A DNA stretch of 14,741 nucleotides from Candidatus Omnitrophota bacterium (lineage in GTDB: Bacteria; Omnitrophota; Gorgyraeia; Gygaellales; Profunditerraquicolaceae). The stretch is from NCBI GenBank assembly GCA_903907475.1, contig CAIVOB010000067.1, forward strand, positions 1 to 14,741. Reading direction: 5' to 3'. Numbering within the stretch: position 1 is the first letter of the stretch; every line of letters begins with the position of its first letter. Both the position numbers and the translations under genes were made by a program. The notes under the pieces were generated by a model. That model made no database searches. It saw only the letters and a program-made list of their open reading frames with translations, and was not told where the DNA came from. Below are positions 1 through 5,989 of this stretch, one piece after another.

Positions 1-35
1 GGGAGTTGTAATTTATTAAAAAAGCAAAGGAAAGA

Positions 36-1304
36 ATGTTAGATATTAAATTTATTCGTGAAAATCAGGATTTGGTGCGGCAGTCAATTAAAAATCGGGC
101 TTTAAAGATTGATTTAGAGCAGTTGATAAAAATTGATGACCAGCGGCGCAAGGCTTTAAGCGAATTCGAAGAGTTGGCGGCGCGCAGAAATAAAGCCAAT
201 GATGAGATCGGCGTTTTATTGAAAGAAAAAAAAGACGCGAAAGAAAAAATTTCTTCGATGAAGGATATCTCGGCGCGGATCGGAGTTTTGGAAACTCAAA
301 TTAAGGAGCAGGAAGCAGAGTTAAATAAATTGTTATTAAGTATTCCTAATATTGCGCATGCCACTTTACCGATTGGCGATGTGACGCAAAATAAAATTGT
401 GCGTAGTTGGGGGGAGACGAAAAAATTTAACTTTAAACCGTTGAGCCATATTGAGCTTTGTCAGAATTTAGATATTGTGGATTTTGCCCGAGCAACTAAA
501 ATCACGGGGTCAAACTTTATTCTTTTTAAGGGCTGGGGGGCGAAACTTGAGCGAGCGTTAATTAATTTTATGCTCGATTTGCATACTAATAAACACGGTT
601 ATACGGAGATCTTTCCGCCCTTTTTAGTAAATCGGGCTTCGATGCTTGGCACCGGCCAGTTGCCAAAATTGGAAGAAGATATGTATAAATTAAAAGATGA
701 TGACCTTTTTCTTATTCCGACGGCGGAAGTCCCGGTGACGAATATGTTCCGTGATGAAATTTTAGAAGAAAATAAATTGCCGATTTGTTATACTGCTTAT
801 ACTGCTTGTTTTCGCCGGGAGGCGGGATCATATGGCAAAGATACTAAAGGTTTAATTCGGGTGCATGAGTTTGATAAGGTGGAGATGGTGAAATTTGTGA
901 AACCGGAAGATTCTTTCGCGGAGTTAGAGAAGTTAGTGGCTAATGCGGAAGAAGTTTTGCAACTTTTGGAGTTGCCTTATCGGGTGGTAATGCTTGCGAC
1001 TCAAGATTTGAGTTTTTCGGCAAGTAAATGTTATGATTTAGAGGCGCATGTCGCCGGGACCGATAAATGGTTAGAGGTTTCCAGTTGTAGCAATTTTGAA
1101 AGTTTCCAGGCGCGCCGGGCGAATATTCGATTTCGGAGGCAAGAAGGGAAGAGATTAGATTTTGTGCATACTTTGAATGGTTCCGGGGTTGCTTTAGCGC
1201 GCACGGTGGTAGCAATTTTAGAAAATTATCAACAGGAGGACGGCTCGGTTTTGATACCTGAAGTTTTGCAGCCGTATTTAAATGGCCAAAAAAGAATTTC
1301 CTGA
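36..1304 (+). CDS. serS: Seryl-tRNA synthetase
   Basis: Class II aminoacyl-tRNA synthetase that activates serine and charges tRNA-Ser in the cytoplasm. The 422 residues match the usual bacterial length. Residues 1-110 form the charged helical arm (long coiled coil) that grips the long variable arm of tRNA-Ser. The catalytic core follows, with motif 2 beginning FRREAG at residues 259-264 and continuing through [12 protein letters not shown], and motif 3 NGSGVALAR at residues 381-389. The start ATG has an AAAGGAA ribosome-binding site a few bases upstream. No promoter is visible in the 35 bases before it, so it may belong to an operon entering from the left. Its 3' end overlaps the next gene by 23 bases, and three tRNA-Ser genes lie within 2 kb downstream. 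Confidence 0.97.
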   Translation: MLDIKFIRENQDLVRQSIKNRALKIDLEQLIKIDDQRRKALSEFEELAARRNKANDEIGVLLKEKKDAKEKISSMKDISARIGVLETQIKEQEAELNKLLLSIPNIAHATLPIGDVTQNKIVRSWGETKKFNFKPLSHIELCQNLDIVDFARATKITGSNFILFKGWGAKLERALINFMLDLHTNKHGYTEIFPPFLVNRASMLGTGQLPKLEEDMYKLKDDDLFLIPTAEVPVTNMFRDEILEENKLPICYTAYTACFRREAGSYGKDTKGLIRVHEFDKVEMVKFVKPEDSFAELEKLVANAEEVLQLLELPYRVVMLATQDLSFSASKCYDLEAHVAGTDKWLEVSSCSNFESFQARRANIRFRRQEGKRLDFVHTLNGSGVALARTVVAILENYQQEDGSVLIPEVLQPYLNGQKRIS

Positions 1305-1992
1305 AAAGGCGGCACCGAAAGTAAAAGATCATTCTGAATCTCGTGAGTCTGGCGGGCTTTTTGGAGATTTCTCGAGCAAAATATCCGGAATTTCGAGTAA
1401 AATTTTCGGGGTGATAAAATTTATTTTAGCAGTTGTGATCCTGCCGTTTGTTTATTCCGCGGTGGTGGCTTTTTTAAATGAATTTGGCCTGATCGATAAG
1501 GGTTTGCAGCAGATTTTTTGGAACGGAACGATTACATTCTTGGCGATTTATCTCTTTGTTTGGGAGCCGGCGCAAATTTATAATAAGGGCCATAAACTTT
1601 TGGAGATTATGTTTAGTCCGATTAAACCAATGGTTAATGTCGCGCCGTTTTTGTTACCGATTTATACAATTTTATTTTTTATTCTTTATGGAATTCTTTC
1701 TCTATGGATTAAATCTAACTGGTTAATTATCGATACGCTTTTTTTGATTGGATTTAGTACTATTTTACATTTGACATTTTCTGCCAAGACGATTCGTTCT
1801 AAAAAAGGCGATTTTTTAAAGGCTAATTATATTTTTGGTTTTGCTTTTATTTTTATTTTGAATTTGGGATTGTTGGCTCTGGGCCTGAGTTTTATTTTTA
1901 AGGAATATTCATTTGTTAATTACTGCAATACCTCGTTTGTGGTGGCAAGAGATATATTTCGGGCTGTTTTCAATCAGCTTTTCGTATTTTAA
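1282..1992 (+). CDS. Polytopic membrane protein of unknown function
   Basis: A 236-residue protein I do not recognise. The first 40 residues are charged then Ser/Gly-rich ([14 protein letters not shown] at the start), followed by about five hydrophobic segments near residues 44-66, 80-95, 118-142, 147-168 and 182-207. It is therefore an integral inner-membrane protein with a short soluble N-terminus. The ATG lies inside the end of serS in another frame, giving a 23-base overlap and probable translational coupling. The stop is only 7 bases before tRNA-Ser(UGA), so the transcript probably continues into the tRNA. The C-terminal residues after the last hydrophobic segment (ending NQLFVF) show nothing recognisable. 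Real coding is supported by the continuous hydrophobic pattern. Confidence 0.8.
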   Translation: MAKKEFPEKAAPKVKDHSESRESGGLFGDFSSKISGISSKIFGVIKFILAVVILPFVYSAVVAFLNEFGLIDKGLQQIFWNGTITFLAIYLFVWEPAQIYNKGHKLLEIMFSPIKPMVNVAPFLLPIYTILFFILYGILSLWIKSNWLIIDTLFLIGFSTILHLTFSAKTIRSKKGDFLKANYIFGFAFIFILNLGLLALGLSFIFKEYSFVNYCNTSFVVARDIFRAVFNQLFVF

Positions 1993-1999
1993 TATTTTA

Positions 2000-2089
2000 G
2001 GTGGGGTGGCTGAGTGGTCGATAGCGGCGGTCTTGAAAACCGTTGTGGGCGTAAGCCCACCCAGAGTTCGAATCTCTGCCCCACCGCCA
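2000..2089 (+). tRNA. tRNA-Ser(UGA)
   Basis: A complete class II tRNA. The acceptor stem GGTGGGG (2000-2006) pairs with CCCCACC (2079-2085), followed by discriminator G and an encoded CCA (2087-2089). The anticodon loop CTTGAAA (2032-2038) carries TGA at 2034-2036. A long variable arm (GTGGGC, loop GTAA, GCCCAC) is diagnostic of serine tRNA. The T arm is CAGAG-TTCGAAT-CTCTG. It reads UCA and, by wobble, other UCN codons. It is the only one of the three serine tRNAs here whose CCA is encoded. Confidence 0.97.
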
Positions 2090-2125
2090 GTAATCATAGC
2101 GTAATTAGATTGATAGAGAGAAAAT

Positions 2126-2914
2126 ATGAGCACAATTTTATATTATTTTTCGGCAACCGGTAATTCTTTGGTCGTGGCCAGAGATATCGCCGCGGAATTG
2201 AAGGACGCGCGGCTTATTCCTATAACTAAAGCTTTTGAGAATGGCAGCGAAGAAGAGGCGGATGTTATAGGATTTGTTTTCCCGGTGTATATGTTTGGAT
2301 TGCCGTTAATTGTGGTAGATTTTTTAAAAAAACTTAAAGTCAAGTCGGGAGCTTATATTTTTTCTGTTGCGACGCTTGGAGGTTTGCCGGGAAGGGCGCA
2401 TCATTTGGCTAGACAAATCCTTAAAGCGCGGGGCCTTGAATTGGCAGCGGAGTTTTCAGTGGTAATGCCGGGAAATTATACTCCGTTATATGGCGCTTTT
2501 TCTGACGAGCGGCAGAAAGAGATGTTTGAAGAAGAAAAAATAAAAATTAAGAAGATCGCGCAGTCGGTGCGAGAACGTCAGCGCGGGATTTTTAAAGAAA
2601 AACATTTTTTGATTAATTTTTTGCTTTATATCGCGTTGTATCGGGAAGGCACGAAGAAAATCCCCACGGCGGGAAAAGGATTTTGGATTACGGATGCTTG
2701 CACTAAGTGCGGTCGTTGCGCTAAAGTTTGTCCGGTGGCAAATATTGAGCTAAAAGATGGGAAACCCGTGTGGCTTAACCATTGTCAACATTGTATGGCT
2801 TGTTTACAGTGGTGCCCGGTTGAGGCGATTCAGTATAAGAAAATGACCGCGGGTAAAAAACGTTATCACCATCCTGACGTGAGCGCGGAAGAGATTGGGA
2901 TGCAGCGGAATTAA
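2126..2914 (+). CDS. EFR1-type flavodoxin-ferredoxin fusion protein
   Basis: A 262-residue soluble redox protein. Residues 1-160 are a flavodoxin-like domain opening with ILYYFSATGNSLVVA, where the SATGNS loop would bind the FMN phosphate. Near the C-terminus are two 4Fe-4S motifs of the CX2CX2CX3CP type: C192/C195/C198/C202 and C220/C223/C226/C230. This layout fits NCBI's EFR1-family ferredoxins, which combine flavodoxin and dicluster ferredoxin parts. The physiological electron partner is not known from the sequence. The start ATG follows a GAGAGA purine stretch. It lies alone between tRNA-Ser(UGA) and tRNA-Ser(CGA), with no redox partner gene directly next to it. Confidence 0.88.
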   Translation: MSTILYYFSATGNSLVVARDIAAELKDARLIPITKAFENGSEEEADVIGFVFPVYMFGLPLIVVDFLKKLKVKSGAYIFSVATLGGLPGRAHHLARQILKARGLELAAEFSVVMPGNYTPLYGAFSDERQKEMFEEEKIKIKKIAQSVRERQRGIFKEKHFLINFLLYIALYREGTKKIPTAGKGFWITDACTKCGRCAKVCPVANIELKDGKPVWLNHCQHCMACLQWCPVEAIQYKKMTAGKKRYHHPDVSAEEIGMQRN

Positions 2915-2941
2915 TTTTTTTAGGTAATAAATTGTAGTTTT

Positions 2942-3028
2942 GGAGAGTTGGCAGAGTGGTCGAATGCGGCGGTCTCGAAAACCGTTGTCGTCGTAAGGCG
3001 ATCGGAGGTTCAAATCCTCCACTCTCCG
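2942..3028 (+). tRNA. tRNA-Ser(CGA)
   Basis: Class II tRNA with acceptor GGAGAGT (2942-2948) paired to ACTCTCC (3021-3027), discriminator G at 3028, anticodon loop CTCGAAA with CGA at 2976-2978, a long variable arm and T arm GGAGG-TTCAAAT-CCTCC. It reads UCG. No CCA is encoded; the gene runs straight into ATTAAATTTT, so CCA must be added enzymatically. The last bases of the acceptor stem also form the base of a 15-bp inverted repeat that follows, which could matter for 3' processing. Confidence 0.96.
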
Positions 3029-3112
3029 ATTAAATTTTCCGACAAGGAAAATTTAATCGGATACTTGAACGACCGTAGCGCGACGACAAGTCGCGCAGGG
3101 AGTGAAAGTATC
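3026..3112. repeat. Double-hairpin element between two tRNA-Ser genes
   Basis: Two consecutive palindromes fill most of the spacer between tRNA-Ser(CGA) and tRNA-Ser(GGA). The first is a perfect 15-bp inverted repeat (3026-3040 with 3046-3060, loop GACAA). The second has an outer stem GATACTT/AAGTATC (3060-3066 with 3106-3112) and an inner stem GCGCGAC/GTCGCGC (3078-3084 with 3090-3096), again with loop GACAA. Neither has a clean T-run, so a simple terminator is unlikely. A dispersed non-coding palindromic element or a processing signal in a joint tRNA transcript are possible readings. Confidence 0.75.
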
Positions 3113-3128
3113 TTTCTCAAAAAGTTTT

Positions 3129-3211
3129 GGAGGGGTCGCGTAGTGGTCGAGCGCGCGTGTTTGGAAAACACGTAACCGCAAGGTTCCAGGGTTCGAATCC
3201 CTGCCTCTCCG
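3129..3211 (+). tRNA. tRNA-Ser(GGA)
   Basis: Class II tRNA with acceptor GGAGGGG (3129-3135) paired, with one G-T wobble, to CCTCTCC (3204-3210), discriminator G at 3211, anticodon stem CGTGT/ACACG and loop TTGGAAA with GGA at 3163-3165. The variable arm is AACC-GCAA-GGTT. It reads UCC and UCU. CCA is not encoded. Its last 12 bases (3200-3211) recur at 5081-5092 followed by CCA, which suggests that this gene's 3' end was used as an integration site. Confidence 0.96.
3200..3211 (+). repeat. Left 12-bp repeat (candidate att site) in tRNA-Ser(GGA)
   Basis: CCTGCCTCTCCG forms the last T-stem base, the acceptor 3' strand and the discriminator of tRNA-Ser(GGA). It is identical to 5081-5092; extending two bases upstream gives 13 of 14 matches. 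Confidence 0.55.
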
Positions 3212-3284
3212 ATTTAAATTTATTCATTCCGCAACACAATATCACGCAATAAGTTATACCAACTCTTAAATTAATCAAAACATC

Positions 3285-3293
3285 TTGTGCCCA
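3285..3293 (+). repeat. TTGTGCCCA motif, left end of island
   Basis: This 9-mer lies 74 bases inside the left boundary and is followed by TTTTGAG. Copies lie near the right boundary (4947-4955 and, with one change, 4958-4966) in the same orientation. Integrase arm-binding sites have this kind of layout, but the assignment is an inference. The 3212-3372 stretch around it holds no gene that I can see. Confidence 0.35.
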
Positions 3294-3372
3294 TTTTGAG
3301 CCTTTTTTTAGCGAGTTAATCTGGGCTGCTGCATTTTATTCCTGGGGGTCTTTATCGAAAACACCTCTTGAA

Positions 3373-3400
3373 TTAACAATCCTGTTAGTTGTGCTATAAT
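3373..3400 (+). promoter_or_regulatory. Sigma-70-type promoter for the exported flavodoxin gene
   Basis: TTAACA (3373-3378) and a perfect TATAAT (3395-3400) are separated by 16 bases. The start codon is 20 bases beyond the -10 box, leaving a short leader that contains the AAAGGAAG ribosome-binding site. Confidence 0.7.
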
Positions 3401-3420
3401 AGTATACAAAGGAAGAAAGT

Positions 3421-4011
3421 ATGAATAAGATAGTTTTAGTTCTATCGTTCACCGCTGCATTCCTTGTATTTATGGGCGTGCCGGTTCAAATGAATCTTGC
3501 CGCGGAGGAAACTATGTTATCTTCAGGGACTAAAAAAATTCTGGTGGTTTATTTTTCCCATAGTGGAAACACTCGTGAAATTGCCGATCAAATTCATAAA
3601 ATCATAGGTGGCGATATTTTTGAAATCCAGGCCGTAAATTCGTATCCCAATGATTATGATGCGGTCGTAAAACAAGCAAAGCAGGAACTTGAATCCGGTT
3701 ACAAGGCGGTATTGAAGACAAAAATTGAGAATATCAAATTGTATGATGTAGTTTTTATTGGCTACCCTATCTGGTGGGGTACGTTTCCAGCTCCAGTAAA
3801 AACCTTTTTGTCGGAATATGATTTTTCCGGAAAAACTATTGTACCGTTTTGTACGCATGAAGGAAGCGGATTGGGGCATAGCGTTTTGGATATCTCAAAA
3901 TTTTGTTCACAATCGATATTGCTAGATGGTGTTGCAATCCGGGGGAGCAATGTGAAAACCGCGCAAAACGAAGTATCTGGATGGTTGCGAAAGATTAGAA
4001 TCACGAAATAA
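3421..4011 (+). CDS. Exported flavodoxin-family protein
   Basis: A 196-residue flavodoxin of the flavodoxin_4 type. Residues 1-28 look like a signal peptide (Lys3, hydrophobic core to V22, ending NLAA before EE). The FMN-phosphate loop is SHSGNTREIA at residues 47-56, followed by the family motifs YPIWWGTFPAPVKTFL and THEGSGLG, which belong to the flavin-stacking and binding loops. Two starts are plausible. The upstream ATG has AAAGGAAG. In-frame Met32 (ATG at 3514) has GGAGG at 3504-3508 with 5-base spacing and would make a cytoplasmic form without the signal peptide. The gene is followed after 23 bases by a dehydrogenase gene with its own strong ribosome-binding site, so the two probably form a redox operon. 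Substrate unknown. Confidence 0.9.
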   Translation: MNKIVLVLSFTAAFLVFMGVPVQMNLAAEETMLSSGTKKILVVYFSHSGNTREIADQIHKIIGGDIFEIQAVNSYPNDYDAVVKQAKQELESGYKAVLKTKIENIKLYDVVFIGYPIWWGTFPAPVKTFLSEYDFSGKTIVPFCTHEGSGLGHSVLDISKFCSQSILLDGVAIRGSNVKTAQNEVSGWLRKIRITK

Positions 4012-4034
4012 TTTAAGAACGCGGAGGATTGGCT

Positions 4035-4886
4035 ATGAAAAAGTGCAAACTAGGAAATATAGCGAATGTTATCGTCGTAATCGGGGTAGGATCGATCGGC
4101 CAAGCGATTGCACGGCGGGTCAGTGTAGGCAAGCAAGTAGTGCTTGCTGATTTGCGTCAGGACAACGCCGACGCGGCGGCAAAAACTTTGAGTGATGCTG
4201 GTTTCAACGTGAACACCGCGAAAGTCGATGTGTCATCGCGTGCTTCCGTTCAAGCGCTGGTTAAAACCGCCACCGCTCTTGGTGAGATTTCCGGTGTCAT
4301 CCATGCTGCCGGTGTTTCTCCTACTCAAGCGTCCCCGGAGACGATTCTGAAGGTCGATCTCTACGGAACAGCGCTTGTACTTGAGGAATTTGGCAATGTT
4401 ATCGCGCGCGGGGGCTCCGGTGTTGTTATCTCCTCACAGTCTGGGCGCCGCCTGCCATCGCTCTCTACCGAACAGGATAAGGCCCTCGCAACGACGCCAG
4501 TAGAAAATCTACTCGCTCTCCCGATGCTTCAGCCTGATCAGATAAAAGATTCTCTTCATGCTTACCAAATTTCAAAACGCGCGAACTCATTACGGGTAAT
4601 GGCAGAAGCAGTCCGGTGGGGAAAGCGTGGTGCACGGGTCAATGCTATCAGCCCTGGAATCATTATTACCCCGCTGGCGAATGATGAATTGAATGGTCCG
4701 CGCGGTGCGGGCTATCGACGTATGATTGAAGTGTGCGCAGCTGGAAGAGCTGGCACTCCTGATGAGATAGGAACCGTTGGTGCCCTCCTTATGGGTTGCG
4801 ACGGCACATTTATCACCGGTAGTGATTTTCTTATGGACGGCGGTGTAACTGCAGCCTATTGGTTTGGCGAACTCGCTCCAAAGTAA
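4035..4886 (+). CDS. Short-chain dehydrogenase/reductase (SDR)
   Basis: A 283-residue NAD(P)-dependent oxidoreductase of the classical SDR fold. Seen in order: nucleotide-binding GVGSIG at residues 17-22 (a variant of TGxxxGIG), Asp39 after the second strand (suggesting NAD preference), VDV at 64-66, HAAG at 90-93, catalytic Ser134, Y177xxxK181, and NAISPG at 203-208. The C-terminal part carries the usual SDR GSDFLMDGGV signature. ATG 4035 is preferred over the in-frame TTG at 4029 because GCGGAGG (4021-4027) is 7 bases upstream of it. The gene is visibly richer in G+C than everything around it and uses GCG, CGC and ACC codons freely, a sign of transfer. Substrate cannot be read from the sequence. 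Confidence 0.93.
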   Translation: MKKCKLGNIANVIVVIGVGSIGQAIARRVSVGKQVVLADLRQDNADAAAKTLSDAGFNVNTAKVDVSSRASVQALVKTATALGEISGVIHAAGVSPTQASPETILKVDLYGTALVLEEFGNVIARGGSGVVISSQSGRRLPSLSTEQDKALATTPVENLLALPMLQPDQIKDSLHAYQISKRANSLRVMAEAVRWGKRGARVNAISPGIIITPLANDELNGPRGAGYRRMIEVCAAGRAGTPDEIGTVGALLMGCDGTFITGSDFLMDGGVTAAYWFGELAPK

Positions 4887-4946
4887 AGGGGATGGATAAG
4901 TTAACTTATTGTTTTACTGATTGGTTGGAAAATATCAGTAATGAAT

Positions 4947-4966
4947 TTGTGCCCAAATTGTGTCCA
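4947..4966 (+). repeat. Paired TTGTGYCCA motifs, right end of island
   Basis: TTGTGCCCA (4947-4955) and TTGTGTCCA (4958-4966) are direct repeats with an 11-base period, about one helical turn, so a protein could bind both on the same face. The second is followed by TTTTAG, resembling the TTTTGAG after the left-end copy. Confidence 0.4.
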
Positions 4967-5080
4967 TTTTAGTGAAAAACATCGGGTAACATCCAGACTC
5001 AAAGTTAAGCTTGTAATAAAACATATAATGTTGTAAAGTGTTGATATATCGGCGGAAAAAAGAATTTATTTGGCAGATTT

Positions 5081-5095
5081 CCTGCCTCTCCGCCA
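5081..5095 (+). repeat. Right 12-bp repeat with CCA (displaced tRNA-Ser 3' end)
   Basis: CCTGCCTCTCCG matches the end of tRNA-Ser(GGA), here followed by CCA at 5093-5095. No other tRNA arms are found upstream, so it is not a tRNA gene. It reads as the original 3' tail left when an element inserted. Confidence 0.5.
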
Positions 5096-5103
5096 ACAAT
5101 GAT

Positions 5104-5133
5104 AGGGCTGGACTTAACCGTTTAGCCCTTTTT
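5104..5133 (+). terminator. Rho-independent terminator-like hairpin
   Basis: AGGGCT (5104-5109) pairs with AGCCCT (5124-5129), followed by a T-run (5129-5133, then GTTTG). It follows the displaced tRNA end directly, so it was probably the terminator of the original tRNA-Ser transcript. The 14-base loop makes it only moderately convincing. Confidence 0.55.
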
Positions 5134-5163
5134 GTTTGTAGACAGGTATCTAAAGAAGGTTGT

Positions 5164-5191
5164 TGCCTGGATCGGAGGTTAGGGGTATAAT
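5164..5191 (+). promoter_or_regulatory. Sigma-70-type promoter
   Basis: TTGCCT (5164-5169, 4 of 6 matches to consensus) and perfect TATAAT (5186-5191) are spaced by 16 bases. It faces the leader region and the membrane protein gene at 5342. Confidence 0.6.
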
Positions 5192-5205
5192 CTTTCTAAC
5201 ATCAC

Positions 5206-5275
5206 AAAGGAGTGGTAATGGGGTTTGAGTAGTTAAATTTAAGGCAACTCTCTGAAAATTAGGGGGTTGCTCTTA
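5206..5275 (+). promoter_or_regulatory. Structured leader: 4-codon ORF and attenuator-like hairpin
   Basis: AAAGGAG (5206-5212) is placed correctly for an ATG at 5218 that opens a four-codon frame, Met-Gly-Phe-Glu-stop. Eleven bases after its stop, GCAACTCTCT (5244-5253) pairs over 10 bp, two of them G-T, with AGGGGGTTGC (5261-5270). The loop has 7 bases and a T-rich tail TCTTATATTT follows. With the promoter just upstream this looks like a transcription attenuator, or alternatively an sRNA of about 75 nt with its own terminator. Confidence 0.5.
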
Positions 5276-5294
5276 TATTTAATGGAGGTAAACT

Positions 5295-5345
5295 ATGGCA
5301 GAGATTGGAAGTGATATAATTGGGAAAAAAGAGGAGATAAAATGA
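5295..5345 (+). CDS. 16-residue mini-ORF coupled to the next gene
   Basis: The ATG at 5295 follows TGGAGGT with good spacing. The frame encodes MAEIGSDIIGKKEEIK and stops with a TGA that overlaps the ATG of the membrane protein gene (ATGA). The overlap and the strong ribosome-binding site suggest translational coupling. The downstream start also has GAGGAG, which lies inside this mini-ORF. Whether the peptide itself has a role is unknown. Confidence 0.45.
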   Translation: MAEIGSDIIGKKEEIK

Positions 5346-5848
5346 CGGTAATTAAAATATTTGATCTGTTTTTGCAAGCTGTTCCAATTATTTGGATATT
5401 TTCAGGAATATTTTCAGGTAAGTTTCAGGGCCAGGGATTTCTAGCAGTTATCATGGCAGAGTTTCTCATACTACCTTACCAATTTTTAAGTTCGCTGGTT
5501 ATAGGCATTCGGCAATTTTTAAAACATAAATTAAGTAAAACAGGTATGTTTAGGCTGATTTTGTGTGTTTCAATTGTAGGTTTATTGTTGTTAATGTTTG
5601 TAGCTAGCTACAATTGTTGGTCTGTTAAAGATATATTAACATTTTCAAATAAAGAAGTTGTAGATTACAAGAATTATTATGCTATACACAAGGGAGAAGA
5701 GTTCGTGTATACTTTGTGTGAACATTTAGATGCATCAAACAATATCTTTGTTACAGAAACTTTATTTATTTTTTGGATAATACCTCTATTTTTTATTTTA
5801 ACGCTTATTGAGAGATTTATAGATGTGTTAAGAAAAGTAAAGGAGTAG
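5342..5848 (+). CDS. Four-segment membrane protein of unknown function
   Basis: A 168-residue integral membrane protein I do not recognise. Hydrophobic segments lie near residues 6-24, 33-56, 70-92 and 137-160. The loop between the third and fourth is hydrophilic, has two cysteines (in NCW and LCEH), and probably faces outward or the cytoplasm as one block. The ATG overlaps the stop of a 16-residue mini-ORF and has GAGGAG upstream. The last codons read KVKE, and the surrounding 36 bases are closely repeated at the end of another small membrane-protein gene at 9944-10321. It lies just outside the candidate island and codes in AT-rich DNA. Confidence 0.75.
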   Translation: MTVIKIFDLFLQAVPIIWIFSGIFSGKFQGQGFLAVIMAEFLILPYQFLSSLVIGIRQFLKHKLSKTGMFRLILCVSIVGLLLLMFVASYNCWSVKDILTFSNKEVVDYKNYYAIHKGEEFVYTLCEHLDASNNIFVTETLFIFWIIPLFFILTLIERFIDVLRKVKE

Positions 5849-5869
5849 TTTAGGTGACTTTTAGTGTTG
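5834..5869 (+). repeat. 36-bp gene-end repeat, copy 1
   Basis: It spans the end of the membrane protein gene and a following AAAGGAG...GTG pair. It matches 10298-10333 at 31 of 36 positions, and four of the five differences are transitions. Both copies end an otherwise unrelated small membrane-protein gene. Confidence 0.7.
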
Positions 5870-5985
5870 AGAGAAGCGGTAGAAATAGTGGGGAAAGGGG
5901 TAATTATCAGTTTAATAATTTTTTTAATTTCATTAGAGAGATTTTCCACAGGTTTATACGAGAAAGATTGAATTTTAACTATTAA
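5854..5985 (+). CDS. Possible 43-residue basic ORF with GTG start
   Basis: GTG at 5854 lies 8 bases after AAAGGAG (5839-5845) and opens a 43-codon frame ending TAA 4 bases before the response regulator. The product is basic and aromatic (VTFSVERSGRN at the start, several Arg/Phe later) with no recognised domain. It fills the gap between the membrane protein and the regulator gene. Against it, the equivalent GTG in the second copy of this DNA repeat (10318) opens only a 24-codon frame, so the signal may simply be carried by the repeat. Confidence 0.3.
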   Translation: MTFSVERSGRNSGERGNYQFNNFFNFIREIFHRFIRERLNFNY

Positions 5986-5989
5986 AAAT

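Larger units (their letters stand above)
3200..5095. mobile_element. Probable small tRNA-Ser-targeted island (no integrase)
   Basis: The segment is bounded by the 3' end of tRNA-Ser(GGA) and a second copy of its final 12 bases, CCTGCCTCTCCG, at 5081-5092. The right copy is followed by CCA and a terminator-like hairpin, as expected for the displaced original tRNA end. The left copy lacks CCA. Inside are an exported flavodoxin gene, with its own promoter, and a short-chain dehydrogenase whose base composition is clearly more G+C-rich than its neighbours. TTGTGYCCA motifs lie near both ends in the same orientation. No integrase gene is present, so it would be a remnant or be mobilised in trans. 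The repeat is short, so chance is not excluded. Confidence 0.5.
4887..5163. other. Gene-poor right end of the island and flank
   Basis: No convincing gene is seen. The stretch holds a perfect 14-bp palindrome (4896-4909, centre GTTAAC) just after the SDR stop, two TTGTGYCCA motifs 11 bases apart, the right candidate att repeat with CCA, and a terminator-like hairpin. On the minus strand a frame is open from the right repeat to a stop at 4935-4937 and ends KMDTIWAQIHY. It has no start or ribosome-binding site that I trust. Confidence 0.6.

Noticed and set aside
940..1332. Long minus-strand open frame inside serS
   Set aside because: It lies fully across the well-conserved serS catalytic core, has no ribosome-binding site and no recognisable protein character.
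1939..2186. Peptide VVARDI and similar DNA at the end of the membrane protein and the start of the flavodoxin-ferredoxin gene
   Set aside because: Only about 17 bases are alike, and the flanks do not match. It is too short to claim duplication.
2948..3175. Open frame running across tRNA-Ser(CGA) and into tRNA-Ser(GGA)
   Set aside because: It overlaps two well-formed tRNAs, and its start lies inside the acceptor stem of the first.
4935..5095. Minus-strand open frame ending KMDTIWAQIHY as a gene
   Set aside because: No start or ribosome-binding site that I trust, and it spans the candidate att repeat. Kept only as a possible remnant.
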